From Silvibacterium acidisoli (GTDB taxonomy: Bacteria > Acidobacteriota > Terriglobia > Terriglobales > Acidobacteriaceae), in NCBI GenBank assembly GCA_022870745.1, contig CP085323.1, forward strand, positions 1,612,001-1,676,000: DNA of 64,000 nucleotides, read 5' to 3'. Below, piece after piece: positions 25,501 through 34,178 of the stretch (the stretch's first letter is position 1; each line of letters begins with the position of its first letter). The notes beneath the pieces were generated by a model. That model did not search any database. It had not been told where the DNA came from and saw nothing but the letters and a program-made list of their open reading frames with translations. The translations under genes were made by a program, and so were the position numbers.

Positions 25501-25761
25501 GTTGTAGCTCGTGGACTCGGTGTGCTCGATGTTATCGACGAGAGTGGTGAGGGCTTTCTCGTAGGGAGCGACCAGGCGGCCTTCCATCTCTTCCGGGTTG
25601 AGGCCCGTATACTGCCAGGCAACCGACACGACAGGGATGTTGATATTTGGGAAGATGTCGGTTGGCGTCCGCAGGATCACCACCGGGCTCATGATGATGA
25701 TGAGCAGGGCCAGGATGATGAAGGTATACGGACGATCCAGTGCTAACTTAACTATCCACAC
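22579..25761 (-). CDS. RND efflux inner-membrane transporter
   Basis: A 1060-residue pump of the AcrB/MdtB-like superfamily with 12 transmembrane segments and two large periplasmic loops. It starts with VKLALDRPYTFIILA, and the proton-relay acidic pair lies in TM4 (GILVDDATVTIENI). IFPNINIPVVSVAWQY and the second-half signature GVATANSILVVSFAKLR are present. The start is GTG at 25761, preceded at 10 nt by AAGGAGG, itself part of a perfect palindrome. First gene of the pump-adaptor-channel operon; a LysR regulator is divergent. The substrate cannot be deduced; drugs, solvents or plant phenolics are possible. Confidence 0.93.
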   Translation of the reverse strand: MWIVKLALDRPYTFIILALLIIIMSPVVILRTPTDIFPNINIPVVSVAWQYTGLNPEEMEGRLVAPYEKALTTLVDNIEHTESTSYNGVATIKVYLQPGASLETANAQITAASQYMLRQLPPGTLPPEIINFSASSVPIIQLGISGKGFNEQQLNDYAQNFIRPSLVTIPGAVVPQVYGGKQAQITVSMDQVKMQSKGVSPGDVLTAMQNGSVVLPSGTAKIGPLEYDVRSNAAPRTIDELSMLPIKQVNGAMVYLRDVATVSNGAAFQTNIVRQDGHRGVLISIIKGGSASTLAVVSGIRGLLPRVAQLVPPNLKITPLADQSIFVRAAVSGVIREAIIAAALTGLMILLFLGSWRSTVIIAVSIPLSILTSVIVLSMMGETINTMTLGGLALAVGILVDDATVTIENIERFLENGYEMREAILEGAAQIAVPALVSTLCICIVFLPMFFLSGVSKYLFAPLAEAVIFAMLASYILSRTLVPTLAMYLLRHKHTGATRNPFILFQRGFERVFESIRSSYEVLLTRLVFLRKVFIPVFLLICCCAFLLLPFLGQDFFPSTDSGEFILHMRGKTGLRIEETARLADEVETSIRKKIPQSELNNILDNIGLPYSPMNTMHMTSGAFGAADGDILVSLNEDHHPTANYIRTLRKELPREFPGTVFYFLPADITTQILNFGLPSPIDIQIQSNDLEAGTKVATEMMQKLRQVPGLVDLRIQQPLDYPTLDVDVDRTKAEQGGYTARDVAQSMLNSLSGSFQITPMFFLNFKNGVNYNLVAQTPQYRMDSMQDLTNIPINSTTAAARPTPETLNDLTSVHRNHEYAVVSEYNIRRTIDIYGAVQDRDLGSVSKQIEAIVSHQGKSVPRGMFLSIRGQSQTMRSSYISLLGGLVFSILLVYMLIVVNFQSWLDPFIIITALPAALAGIVLFLFFTHTSLSVPALMGAIMCMGVATANSILVVSFAKLRLAEHNDAILAAIEAGATRFRPVCMTALAMIIGMVPMALGLGDGGEQNAPLGRAVIGGLMCATVATLIFVPSVFALLHGRAKGGSAVEEREPALEPHHA

Positions 25762-25764
25762 AGT

Positions 25765-25778
25765 AAGGAGGCCTCCTT
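25765..25778 (-). promoter_or_regulatory. Palindromic Shine-Dalgarno region of the RND pump gene
   Basis: AAGGAGGCCTCCTT is a perfect 14-bp palindrome. Its AAGGAGG is the pump's ribosome-binding site, 10 nt before the GTG start. Folding it on itself would pair AAGGA with TCCTT across a GGCC loop and could hide the site. Confidence 0.5.
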
Positions 25779-25896
25779 GCGACGACCGGCCAGGCGCTCA
25801 TCGGAAAAACCGCTATGTCAATTTTGACTCAAGGCACGTCTGTCCGATTCGTACTTATTTCCGTCCACACTCATCGGCGAAACCGAATAATACTGC

Positions 25897-25909
25897 TTGC
25901 ATATTGCAA
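25897..25909. promoter_or_regulatory. Candidate LysR operator (T-N11-A)
   Basis: TTGCA-TAT-TGCAA is a near-perfect inverted repeat that fits the T-N11-A rule for LysR-type regulators. It sits about midway between the divergent pump and regulator genes. Confidence 0.5.
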
Positions 25910-26163
25910 TGCCGGGCCGATACGGCCTCCGGCCCAGACATGCCAGCGACCGCGATGTGTCTCTTCCTGCTTCAAGCTTAAGCGCTTTCAAGCGGTGGAT
26001 AAATAGAGGTTTCTACACAAAAGGCATGTGTTAGCACACGATTACCATTTCTAAACGAGCTTAGATTCAGATCCACTGCTATCTACCTGCTAAGGCTTGT
26101 GGAGCCGCTCCTCTCAGGGATTCAGGAAATGCCGGCGGCTGGCTGCCAGTTACAATCTGTGAA

Positions 26164-27048
26164 ATGGAACTACGGCATCTTCGATATTTTATTGCGGTAG
26201 CGGAGACCGGCGGATTCGGCCGCGCGGCGCGTACATTGCACGTTGCCCAGTCGGCAATCAGCGAACAGATACGCGATCTCGAAGACGAACTTGGCCTGCC
26301 GTTGTTTGATCGGCAAAACCGTCGCATTCAGCTCACTTATCAGGGTGAGCAGTTCCTCGAAGATGCGAGGGCTGTGCTGGAGTTGACCAACCGTGCGATC
26401 ACCAATCTGCAACGCGCGCAGAAGGGCGAGGTGGGAAAACTTGCGATCGGCTACTTTGTCGGTGGACTGGGACCGTATTTCTCCCCGATCATCCGTGAGT
26501 TCCGGCGAACATATCCCGGTATCCAGATATCCCTGGTAGAGATGGCGCCGGGTATGCAGTATCAGGCGCTGCAGAACGGGTCGATCGATGTGAGCTTCAC
26601 GCGGACGCTGCCCGCCATGCATGCTTCGCAACTGCGGTCGGTGCCCCTGCACACGGAACCGCTGTACGCGGTGCTGTTGCGCACCCATCCGCTGGCGCAA
26701 AGGGAGTCGCTGTACATGCGCGAGCTCGAGTCGGAGATCTTCATCCTGAATGACCGGCGGTATTCTCCGGCGGTGTTCGACAAGGTGATCACTCTCTGTA
26801 CGGAAGCCGGATTCTCGCCAAAGATCGGAACGACCGGCAGCGTGTCCTCGGGTGTCATCGCGCTGGTCGAAGCGGAAGAGGGCGTGGCCATCCTGCCACA
26901 GGGCTCGCGCATTCTGAGCTCCGCGGATACTGTCTGGGTGCCCCTGGCGGACAAGGGCGCCGTAGTCGACCTGGTGCTGGCCTGGTCTCCCAAGATGGAG
27001 CGCCCTGCACTCCAGTCGTTTCTCGACCTGGTGCGCAAACGCAAGTGA
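26164..27048 (+). CDS. LysR-family transcriptional regulator
   Basis: A 294-residue LTTR. The N-terminal winged helix is MELRHLRYFIAVAETGGFGRAARTLHVAQSAISEQIRDLE, then the linker helix and a two-lobed effector domain starting at GKLAIGYFVGGLGPYF and ending about residue 290. Transcribed divergently from the RND operon with a T-N11-A palindrome between them, it most likely activates the pump in response to an aromatic or other small ligand; the effector is unknown. Confidence 0.92.
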   Translation: MELRHLRYFIAVAETGGFGRAARTLHVAQSAISEQIRDLEDELGLPLFDRQNRRIQLTYQGEQFLEDARAVLELTNRAITNLQRAQKGEVGKLAIGYFVGGLGPYFSPIIREFRRTYPGIQISLVEMAPGMQYQALQNGSIDVSFTRTLPAMHASQLRSVPLHTEPLYAVLLRTHPLAQRESLYMRELESEIFILNDRRYSPAVFDKVITLCTEAGFSPKIGTTGSVSSGVIALVEAEEGVAILPQGSRILSSADTVWVPLADKGAVVDLVLAWSPKMERPALQSFLDLVRKRK

Positions 27049-27075
27049 CCGATAGTCCAGCCGCAACAGGGCGGC

Positions 27076-29433
27076 CTACGGCTCTATACGGAAGTGCGCC
27101 GCCTGCTCTGCGGTCGAGCTTCCACCGATGTAAACGGTGTATTCGGTATCCGGCTCAACGACCTGCTTCGATTTCACGTTGTAGAACGAGAGCTCCTGGT
27201 AACCGAGGGGAAAGCTGACTGTGCGCGACTCGCCGGGCTTGAGCGTGATTCGGGCGAAACCCTTAAGGTTACGAACCGGCTGTTCGGTGCTGGCGCCACG
27301 TACGTTCACGTAGCATTGCACGATCTCAGTTCCCTCGCGGCTACCTGTATTTGTGACCTCTGCGGTAGCAGAGAGCGGCTTCTCTTTCGGGGCTGCTGTC
27401 AGCTCACCGGCACTCAGCGTCGACTTCGAGATGGAGACGTTTGCGTAGCGGAACGTCGTGTACGTCAGGCCATGGCCGAAGGGAAACAAAGCGTCGTTCG
27501 GCACGTCCAGGTACTTCGAGACATACTTGGTTTCAACGTAGGCATTCGGATGCGCGGGGTCAGGATGCTGAATGGGACGCCCGGTCGGCAACTGGTTGTA
27601 GTAAAGCGGCTCCTGTCCGACGGCACGCGGAAAGCTCATGGTCAACTTGCCGCTGGGCATGGTGTCACCGTACAACACATCGGCGATGGCCGGGCCTGTC
27701 TCGACGCCGGGGAACCAGACCTCCATGATGGCGGGTACGTGAGCAGCCGCCCAGTCGAGCACAAGCGGACGCCCGGAGAATACAAGCAGAACGACGGGCT
27801 TGCCGGCGGCCTGTACTGCTTCGAGCAACTGCTGCTGATTGCCGGGAAGGTCGAGATAGGCGCGCGAGGCGGCCTCACCGCTCATGTCGCTCGATTCGCC
27901 CAGCGCCATCACTACCAGGTCTGCATTGCGGGCAGCGTTCACTGCTTCAGCAAAACCGGCAGTCGATGTCCCCGAGATATCGGTTCCCTTTTCGTAGATG
28001 AGCGAGGCTCCATGCTGCTGTGCCCGCTCACTCAGTGTTTGCCGAAGCGTCCTCACATCGTCGAAGTTATTAGCTCCGGACCAGGCGCCCACCATGTCGC
28101 GCGAATCGTCGGCAAGCGGGCCGATCAGCGCAATCTTCTGCGCTTTTGCCGCGAGCGGCAGAAGCGACTGTCCATTGACCGCATTGTTCTGCAGCAGCAC
28201 GAAGGATTCTTCCGCCGCGCGCCGAGCGAGGGCACGGTGTTCCGGCACAGCTTTCGTCACTTCTGGGCCTTCTGTAAACGGATGATCGAAAAGACCGAGA
28301 GCAAACTTCACCCGCAACACGCGACGGACTGCCTCATCGACCACGGGCATCGGAACCTTGCCTGACTTCACCAGTGCCGGCAGCTCAACATCGTAGAAGT
28401 GCGAATTCATGTCGATATCGACGCCTGCCGTCAGAGCCTTATCCGTGGCGGAGGCCGCATTGAGCGCGATGCCGTGATGAGTCAACTCCATGACGGCGGT
28501 GTAATCGGAAACGACGAGTCCATCGAAGCCCCATTCGTCACGCAGGATCGTTTGCATGAGATAGGGGTTCGCGCTTGCCGGCACGCCGTTCAGAGAATTG
28601 AAGGCAGACATGATGGTTGCAGAACCGGCCTCAACGGCAGCGTGATATGGCTGCAGATAGACCTGCCGCAACAGAAGATCGCTCATGTCCGTAGTGTTGT
28701 ATTCACGGCCGGCTTCCGCCGCTCCATAAGCAGCGAAATGCTTGACCGAGGCCGCGACGGATGTGGGTTCAGAGAGGCTGTTTCCCTGGTATCCGCGAAT
28801 GTAAGCCCGGGCGATCGCCGAGCCGAGATAGGGGTCTTCGCCGGCACCCTCGGTGACTCGCCCCCAACGCGCGTCACGTGCGATATCGACCATCGGCGAG
28901 TAAACCCAGTCCACCCCTGCGGTGCGTGCTTCTTCGGCGGCCATGTGCGCGAGATCAGTGACCAGTTCCGGATCCCAGCTTGAAGCGGTGCCCAGCGGTA
29001 CTGGAAAGATGGTGCGGAAGCCATGAATGACATCGGCTCCGAAGAGCAGGGGGATATGCAGACGGGTATTATCGACCGCCGCATGCTGGAAGTGATTGGT
29101 GAGACCCTGGCCTACGGTGTTCAGCATGGAACCGAGCTCGCCCTTCTTCGCGAGCTCGTAGCTATCGACGCCGCCTGGACCGGGAGGGTTCACGTTGAGC
29201 GCCGCCGTTGTGGGTCCGGCGCTCTTATCCGGGTGAGCTTCTGTAGCGCTGTACTGAACCAGCTGCCCGATCTTCTCCTCGAGCGTCATGCGTGCGAGCA
29301 GATCGTTGACCTTGCGCTCGATCTCGGCGCTCGCCAGCTGCGGATTGGATGGCGAAGCCGCAGCATTCTGGGCAAGGAGCCATACCCCATGGAACAACAG
29401 TCCACAAACGAGCACCGATCGAAACCTGGTCAT
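27076..29433 (-). CDS. bglX: Periplasmic beta-glucosidase, glycoside hydrolase family 3 (BglX-type)
   Basis: A 785-residue exported GH3 enzyme: signal peptide (VLVCGLLFHGVWLLAQNAAA), (beta/alpha)8 domain with EKIGQLVQY, VAASVKHFAAYG (substrate-binding KH) and the nucleophile Asp in GLVVSDYTAV, an alpha/beta sandwich (LVLDWAAAHVPAIMEVWFPG), and a C-terminal fibronectin-III-like domain (TAEVTNTGSREGTEIVQCYV). Domain order and length match BglX. It hydrolyses terminal beta-glucosides, probably cello- or other plant oligosaccharides. It follows the other GH3 gene by 79 bp on the same strand, so cotranscription is likely. Confidence 0.9.
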   Translation of the reverse strand: MTRFRSVLVCGLLFHGVWLLAQNAAASPSNPQLASAEIERKVNDLLARMTLEEKIGQLVQYSATEAHPDKSAGPTTAALNVNPPGPGGVDSYELAKKGELGSMLNTVGQGLTNHFQHAAVDNTRLHIPLLFGADVIHGFRTIFPVPLGTASSWDPELVTDLAHMAAEEARTAGVDWVYSPMVDIARDARWGRVTEGAGEDPYLGSAIARAYIRGYQGNSLSEPTSVAASVKHFAAYGAAEAGREYNTTDMSDLLLRQVYLQPYHAAVEAGSATIMSAFNSLNGVPASANPYLMQTILRDEWGFDGLVVSDYTAVMELTHHGIALNAASATDKALTAGVDIDMNSHFYDVELPALVKSGKVPMPVVDEAVRRVLRVKFALGLFDHPFTEGPEVTKAVPEHRALARRAAEESFVLLQNNAVNGQSLLPLAAKAQKIALIGPLADDSRDMVGAWSGANNFDDVRTLRQTLSERAQQHGASLIYEKGTDISGTSTAGFAEAVNAARNADLVVMALGESSDMSGEAASRAYLDLPGNQQQLLEAVQAAGKPVVLLVFSGRPLVLDWAAAHVPAIMEVWFPGVETGPAIADVLYGDTMPSGKLTMSFPRAVGQEPLYYNQLPTGRPIQHPDPAHPNAYVETKYVSKYLDVPNDALFPFGHGLTYTTFRYANVSISKSTLSAGELTAAPKEKPLSATAEVTNTGSREGTEIVQCYVNVRGASTEQPVRNLKGFARITLKPGESRTVSFPLGYQELSFYNVKSKQVVEPDTEYTVYIGGSSTAEQAAHFRIEP

Positions 29434-29512
29434 GCTTTCATTCCTCTCCCACTAGGATGCGACTCAGATCCCTCCCATGAGCGCATCCGGTTCAGGTTGA
29501 GACAAATACCGC

Positions 29513-31768
29513 TCACCGGACCTCAAAGCTTCCCTTGAGAGGTGTATCCGCCGAAGATGAGCCCGCGGCGACGCGGTATTTGCCCGGAAGCAGCGTCCAG
29601 CCGTTCTTTTGCTCGTCGAAGACCTGCATGACGCGCGTGTCGAGCGGGATCGTCACGGTCTTCGATTCGCCGGCCTGCAGATTTACGCGCTGCCAGCCTG
29701 CCAGTCGCTGGTATGGCTCATTCGCCGCATCGGGAATCGTAACGTAGACCTGGGCGATCTCGGTGCCGGCCCTGCTGCCGGTGTTTTTCACCTGCAAACT
29801 TGCCGTACGGTGGCTGCTAACCTTCAGGTCTGAGTAGGAATAGGTAGTGTAGGAGAGACCGAAGCCAAAGGGAAACAGCACCGGCTTGTGCTCCGCCTCA
29901 TACCATTTGTAGCCGACCTTCGCGTCTTCGTCGTAATGCACGGAGTACTTCGAGGCCGTGTGCGTTTCTCCATTCACCGCACCGGTTCCCTGACCTTCGT
30001 CCTCCCGCGAGAGCGCGGGAATTATCGGATGCGGCAGATCCTCTTCACTGCGCGGGAAGGTCATGGCCAGCTTTGCCGACGGATTGACCTGCCCGGTGAG
30101 AATGCTTGCAAGCGCTTTGTGACCGCTGCTGCCCGCGTACCATGCCTCCACGATTCCCTGTACCTTGTCCTCCCAGGGCATCTTTACCGCGGTCCCGGTT
30201 TCAAGCACCACGATCGTGCGCGGATTCGCCGCCGCAACTCTTTCGATCAGCTCATCCTGCCTGTCGGGCAGCGACAAGCTCGGCAGATCCATACCCTCCG
30301 ACTGCCACTGGTAAGCGAAGACAATTGCCATGTCCGCGCCCTTGGCGAGCTTTGCCGCAGCATCGAGGTCGTGCCCGGAGTCGAAGTCGATCTTTGCTTC
30401 GGGCATCTGCGCGCGCAATGCCTTGAGCGGCGAAGTTGGGAACCACACGTGATCCTGCCAGTGCGTGGCTCCCTGCCCCGGAGGCATGATCGCGTTACCG
30501 CCGGGCGGGTCGACCTGCGCCGAGCCGCCGCCCGAGATCATTCCCACGTCGGCATGACCGCCAATCATCGCAATCGAATGCACCCTTGAGCTGTTGAGCG
30601 GCAGAATCGCGTTCTGATTCCTGAGCAGAACGATGCTCTGCTCTTCCACCTTCTGGGCAACAGCGAGGCCACCCTCAACGTCGGGTACGCCGGTCCGGGT
30701 GGGATGATCCACGAGGCCGCCGAGAAACTCCGCATAGAGAACGCGGCGCGCGCTGTCGTCGATCTCGGACATGGGCACCTTGCCAGCCTCGACTGCCTCC
30801 TTCAGCTTCGGGCCGAGGAAGTCAGCCATCGGCTGCTCCTGGTCGAGGCCCGCGCCGATCGCTGCCACCGTACTGTGAGTTCCACCCCAGTCAGAGAGCA
30901 CAAAGCCCGGGAACTTCCATTCGCCCTTCAGCACGTCGTGGAGGATGTAGGGATTTTCGCAGGCGTAGATCGCGTTGACGCGGTTATAAGAGCACATGAC
31001 CGCGCCCGGCTTGGCGATGTCGATGGCGACGTGGAAGGCTAAGAGGTCGCTTTCCTGCATGGCTTTTTTCGACACGATCGCGTTTACGATGTTCCGGCCC
31101 GTTTCCTGGTCGTTCATCGCGTAGTGCTTGATGTCGCCGATGACGTGCTCGCCCTGCTCGCACTTCATCAGGTTGCCTACCACCGTGCCGGCCAGCAAAG
31201 GATCCTCGCCGGCATATTCGAAGGTGCGGCCGTTTCTCGGATCGCGGGTAATATCCACGCCGCCGCCGAGCGTCATATTGAATCCCTGGTTGCGAAGTTC
31301 GCGGCCGATCAATGCTCCATATTCGCAGGCGGTCCCAGCGTCCCAGCTTGAGGCTGCCGCCAGGTTGGATGGAAGCGCAGTGGCATACCGTCCGTTGTCA
31401 CTGCCGCTGCGGACACCGTAGGCGGCATCGGAGATGACAAGCGGCGGAATCCCGAGCCTGGGAACTCCCTCGACGTAACCCGCTCCGCCATTGCCCAGGT
31501 TGGTCAACGGCATCTGCCAGTTGGGAACGTGCGGCATGCCGTTGCCGTGCAGCAGCGCGATCTTTTCATCGAGCGTCATCTGCTTCAGCACCAGTTCGGC
31601 GCGTTCTGATGGGGAAAGGCTCGCGTTCGCCCAGGGACGCGATGAATCCCGGGGGCTCGATGCGTCCTGCGCCAGCATGCCGGCGGCAAGCATAAGTTGT
31701 GACGCTGTGACCAGGAGCGCCAAGCGCTGGCGAAAGCTCCGCATTGATTTGCCTTGGGACTTTTGCAT
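29513..31768 (-). CDS. Exported glycoside hydrolase family 3 protein
   Basis: A 751-residue GH3 enzyme, distinct from its neighbour. It has a signal peptide (RLALLVTASQLMLAAGMLA), catalytic domain with TLDEKIALLHGNGMPHV, GDIKHYAMNDQETGR and the nucleophile Asp in GFVLSDWGGTHS, C-terminal sandwich (VVLETGTAVKMPWEDKVQG) and fibronectin-III-like domain (LQVKNTGSRAGTEIAQVYV). The start ATG at 31768 has GAGG 5 nt upstream; the longer open frame adds residues with no signal-peptide logic. The NDQETGR type is frequent in beta-glucosidase/beta-xylosidase-like GH3 proteins of soil bacteria; exact substrate unknown. First gene of the GH3 pair. Confidence 0.88.
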   Translation of the reverse strand: MQKSQGKSMRSFRQRLALLVTASQLMLAAGMLAQDASSPRDSSRPWANASLSPSERAELVLKQMTLDEKIALLHGNGMPHVPNWQMPLTNLGNGGAGYVEGVPRLGIPPLVISDAAYGVRSGSDNGRYATALPSNLAAASSWDAGTACEYGALIGRELRNQGFNMTLGGGVDITRDPRNGRTFEYAGEDPLLAGTVVGNLMKCEQGEHVIGDIKHYAMNDQETGRNIVNAIVSKKAMQESDLLAFHVAIDIAKPGAVMCSYNRVNAIYACENPYILHDVLKGEWKFPGFVLSDWGGTHSTVAAIGAGLDQEQPMADFLGPKLKEAVEAGKVPMSEIDDSARRVLYAEFLGGLVDHPTRTGVPDVEGGLAVAQKVEEQSIVLLRNQNAILPLNSSRVHSIAMIGGHADVGMISGGGSAQVDPPGGNAIMPPGQGATHWQDHVWFPTSPLKALRAQMPEAKIDFDSGHDLDAAAKLAKGADMAIVFAYQWQSEGMDLPSLSLPDRQDELIERVAAANPRTIVVLETGTAVKMPWEDKVQGIVEAWYAGSSGHKALASILTGQVNPSAKLAMTFPRSEEDLPHPIIPALSREDEGQGTGAVNGETHTASKYSVHYDEDAKVGYKWYEAEHKPVLFPFGFGLSYTTYSYSDLKVSSHRTASLQVKNTGSRAGTEIAQVYVTIPDAANEPYQRLAGWQRVNLQAGESKTVTIPLDTRVMQVFDEQKNGWTLLPGKYRVAAGSSSADTPLKGSFEVR

Positions 31769-32118
31769 GGATCCTCGTTTTGCCGGCCGGTACCCGGTGC
31801 GGCGTTCAGGTCTATTAGAAATCACGCCGCTCTCTCGTGGCCGCACCTTCCTGCCTAAAGAAGGTTAAGTCGCTTCGGACATCCCGTAAACCCGAACGCG
31901 ATTTCGCTGCCACCAATCATCTACCACCGGACGGACGGGTCGCGTACAGTGGTTGGCGTAGAAATATTGCTTCTCGAACCCTGCCTGAGAATGCAACCGC
32001 AACAGGCAATTTACGCAATGCTGTTCGAGAGATTGAACCAGTTCCCGGACTTTCGCAAGGGAACGCAGAGAACCCGCCCGCGGATGCGAGCGCAAACAAT
32101 TTGGGGCCCAGGATACCA
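31769..32118. other. Divergent intergenic region between the GH3 pair and the GT39-like gene
   Basis: 350 bp. An open frame runs through part of it into the glycosyltransferase gene, but its residues look non-coding. TCTCGAAC (about 31972) and GTTCGAGA (about 32024) form an 8-bp inverted repeat that could pair. No RNA gene or regulator site with stronger support. Confidence 0.35.
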
Positions 32119-34149
32119 ATGACCGACGATCGCCGACCCACCGGCTACTCCCTTCGCAAGTTTCATGCCTTCGCCGCACTTCTCATTCTCATCTTTCTCG
32201 GCGAGCTCATATTTTCCGTCCACCGGCAGTCGTTGAGCTGGGATGAGGGCGACCACATCTTCGCGGGATACCAGAGCTGGAAGACGGGAGACTTCGGAAT
32301 CAATCCCGAACACCCGCCGCTGGTAAAAGCCCTCGCCACGCTGCCTATGCTGGCGATGCACCTGAAGACGCCGCCATCCAAGCACCTGGCGTTTTTCAAG
32401 GACGAGGCTTACATGGATGGCCGCGACCTGATCTACAACAACGGAGGCATCGAGACTGCGAACAGGATCATCTTTCGCGATCGCATGATGGCTTCGATCT
32501 TCTCGCTCGTGCTGGCGGCGCTGGTATATCTCTTCACCCTCGAGATCTTCGGCCCGGCGGCAGCGCTCTTCGCACTGGCAGTTGTCGTCTTCGAGCCCAA
32601 CCTGATCGCGCATGGAGCTTACGTCACGACGGACATGGCCGTCACCTGTGGAATCTTTGCAACCATTTATGCGCTCTATCGCTTTCGCCAGCACGCTACG
32701 CTGGGCAGGCTGGCAGTACTGGGCATCGCTCTTGGCGTCGCCCTGGCCGTAAAACATTCGGCCACTCTGCTGCTGCCCATCTCGTTAATGATTCTTCTCG
32801 CCGAACTGGTGGGGCCCCAGCAAGATTCCTCCCGCATGCAGACGGTCCGGCAATTCGCCGCGGCCTTTATCGGAGCCGGAGCGCTCGGCATTCTGATCCT
32901 GTGGTCGACTTATCACTTCCGCTTTTCGGCGCACCCGAACGGGTCCATGCAGCCCGGCCTCACGGAGTATATGAGCTCGCTCCATGGAATCGAGCCGGCT
33001 GTATATGGATGGCTGGCGCGCTGGCACATTCTGCCCGAGTCCTATCTCTACGGAATGGTTGACATTCGGGTCCAGTCGATCGCCGGGCAGTCTTTCCCCA
33101 CGTATCTTTTCGGCAAGGTCTACGCGCATGGGGTGCCTTGGTATTTTCCCGCCGCGTTCTTGGTGAAATCCACGATCGGCTTCATGGCGCTACTGCTTAT
33201 CGCGGCCTACGCGGTCATCGCCCGCAGGCTCGATGGCTGGCAACGGCTTGTCTATCTCGTCGTGCCGCCGCTCGTGTACCTGCTGATCGCTATCGATACA
33301 GGCCTCAATATTGGCGCGCGCCATATCCTGCCGATGTATCCCTTCCTGGCTGTGCTGATCGCCGGAGCGGCCGTTGCGCTGTGGCGGCAACACCGGGCAT
33401 GGGCTTATGTAACGGCCGCCTTGCTCTGCTTCCATATCGTCTCGTCGGTACGCAGTGCGCCGGTTTACCTTGCCTACTCCAATGAATTTTTTGGCGGTCC
33501 TGCAGAGACTCACCGATACCTTACCGACTCGAATGTGGACTGGGGGCAGCAACTCCGCTCGGTGAAGGCGTACCTCGACCAGCACAATATCCACGATTGC
33601 TGGTTCGGCTACTTCGTGCAGCCTTCCATCGACTACCATTCGTACGGTATCCCGTGCCGCCAGTTGCCGACTGCCGACAGCATGTGGACTCATCAGCAGG
33701 TAGACGCGCCAGCGACGATTTCCGGAACCGTGCTCATCAGCGCGGCCACACTTACCGGCTACGAGTTCGGATCGGTGGTGCTGAGCCCCTTTCAGCCATT
33801 CATGAACCTGAAACCTGTCGCCGTCATCGACGACGGGGTGAACGTCTACCAGGGAACATTCGACACGCGGCTCTCATCCGCTTTCGGCTACTTCACGCGC
33901 TCGACGGAGGCTCTTGCGGCGCACGACGCCAATGGCGCATTGGCAGCAGCGCAGCAGGCAGTTGCCATCGACCCGGAGCTTCTACAGGGCCAGGTGGCTT
34001 TGGGCGACGCTCTCGCTGCACTGCATCGCAATGCGGAAAGCGCCCAGGCTTACGACCGTGCCCTTGATATCGTGCAACGCATGGAACCGAGCGCACGCTT
34101 TGACTGGACTCATACCCTGCAGAACAAAAAGAAGGCGGTCGCATCCTGA
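32119..34149 (+). CDS. GT39/ArnT-like membrane glycosyltransferase with C-terminal TPRs
   Basis: A 676-residue integral membrane protein with about 11-12 hydrophobic segments. The first periplasmic loop carries LSWDEGDHIFAGYQSW, the acidic motif of dolichyl-phosphate-mannose-type (PMT/ArnT) transferases, and NPEHPPLVKAL, also typical. After the membrane part come a periplasmic domain and two TPR-like repeats (ALAAAQQAVAIDPELLQGQV, SAQAYDRALDIVQ). It should move a sugar from a polyprenyl-phosphate donor onto a protein or glycolipid. The start is the ATG at 32119 (MTDDRRPTGYSLRKF); the upstream frame is not convincing. The next gene starts 29 bp later on the same strand. Confidence 0.82.
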   Translation: MTDDRRPTGYSLRKFHAFAALLILIFLGELIFSVHRQSLSWDEGDHIFAGYQSWKTGDFGINPEHPPLVKALATLPMLAMHLKTPPSKHLAFFKDEAYMDGRDLIYNNGGIETANRIIFRDRMMASIFSLVLAALVYLFTLEIFGPAAALFALAVVVFEPNLIAHGAYVTTDMAVTCGIFATIYALYRFRQHATLGRLAVLGIALGVALAVKHSATLLLPISLMILLAELVGPQQDSSRMQTVRQFAAAFIGAGALGILILWSTYHFRFSAHPNGSMQPGLTEYMSSLHGIEPAVYGWLARWHILPESYLYGMVDIRVQSIAGQSFPTYLFGKVYAHGVPWYFPAAFLVKSTIGFMALLLIAAYAVIARRLDGWQRLVYLVVPPLVYLLIAIDTGLNIGARHILPMYPFLAVLIAGAAVALWRQHRAWAYVTAALLCFHIVSSVRSAPVYLAYSNEFFGGPAETHRYLTDSNVDWGQQLRSVKAYLDQHNIHDCWFGYFVQPSIDYHSYGIPCRQLPTADSMWTHQQVDAPATISGTVLISAATLTGYEFGSVVLSPFQPFMNLKPVAVIDDGVNVYQGTFDTRLSSAFGYFTRSTEALAAHDANGALAAAQQAVAIDPELLQGQVALGDALAALHRNAESAQAYDRALDIVQRMEPSARFDWTHTLQNKKKAVAS

Positions 34150-34178
34150 CACGCAGCGGCTAAGAGTAAAACTACGTT

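Larger units (their letters stand above)
25762..26163. other. Divergent regulatory region between the RND operon and the LysR gene
   Basis: 402 bp with no credible ORF. It contains the pump's ribosome-binding palindrome (25765-25778) and a T-N11-A palindrome (25897-25909) of the LysR-binding type. No repeat or RNA gene seen otherwise. Confidence 0.5.

Noticed and set aside
31972-32031. tRNA-like inverted repeat before the GT39-like gene
   Set aside because: 8-bp arms only; no cloverleaf, T-loop or acceptor stem.
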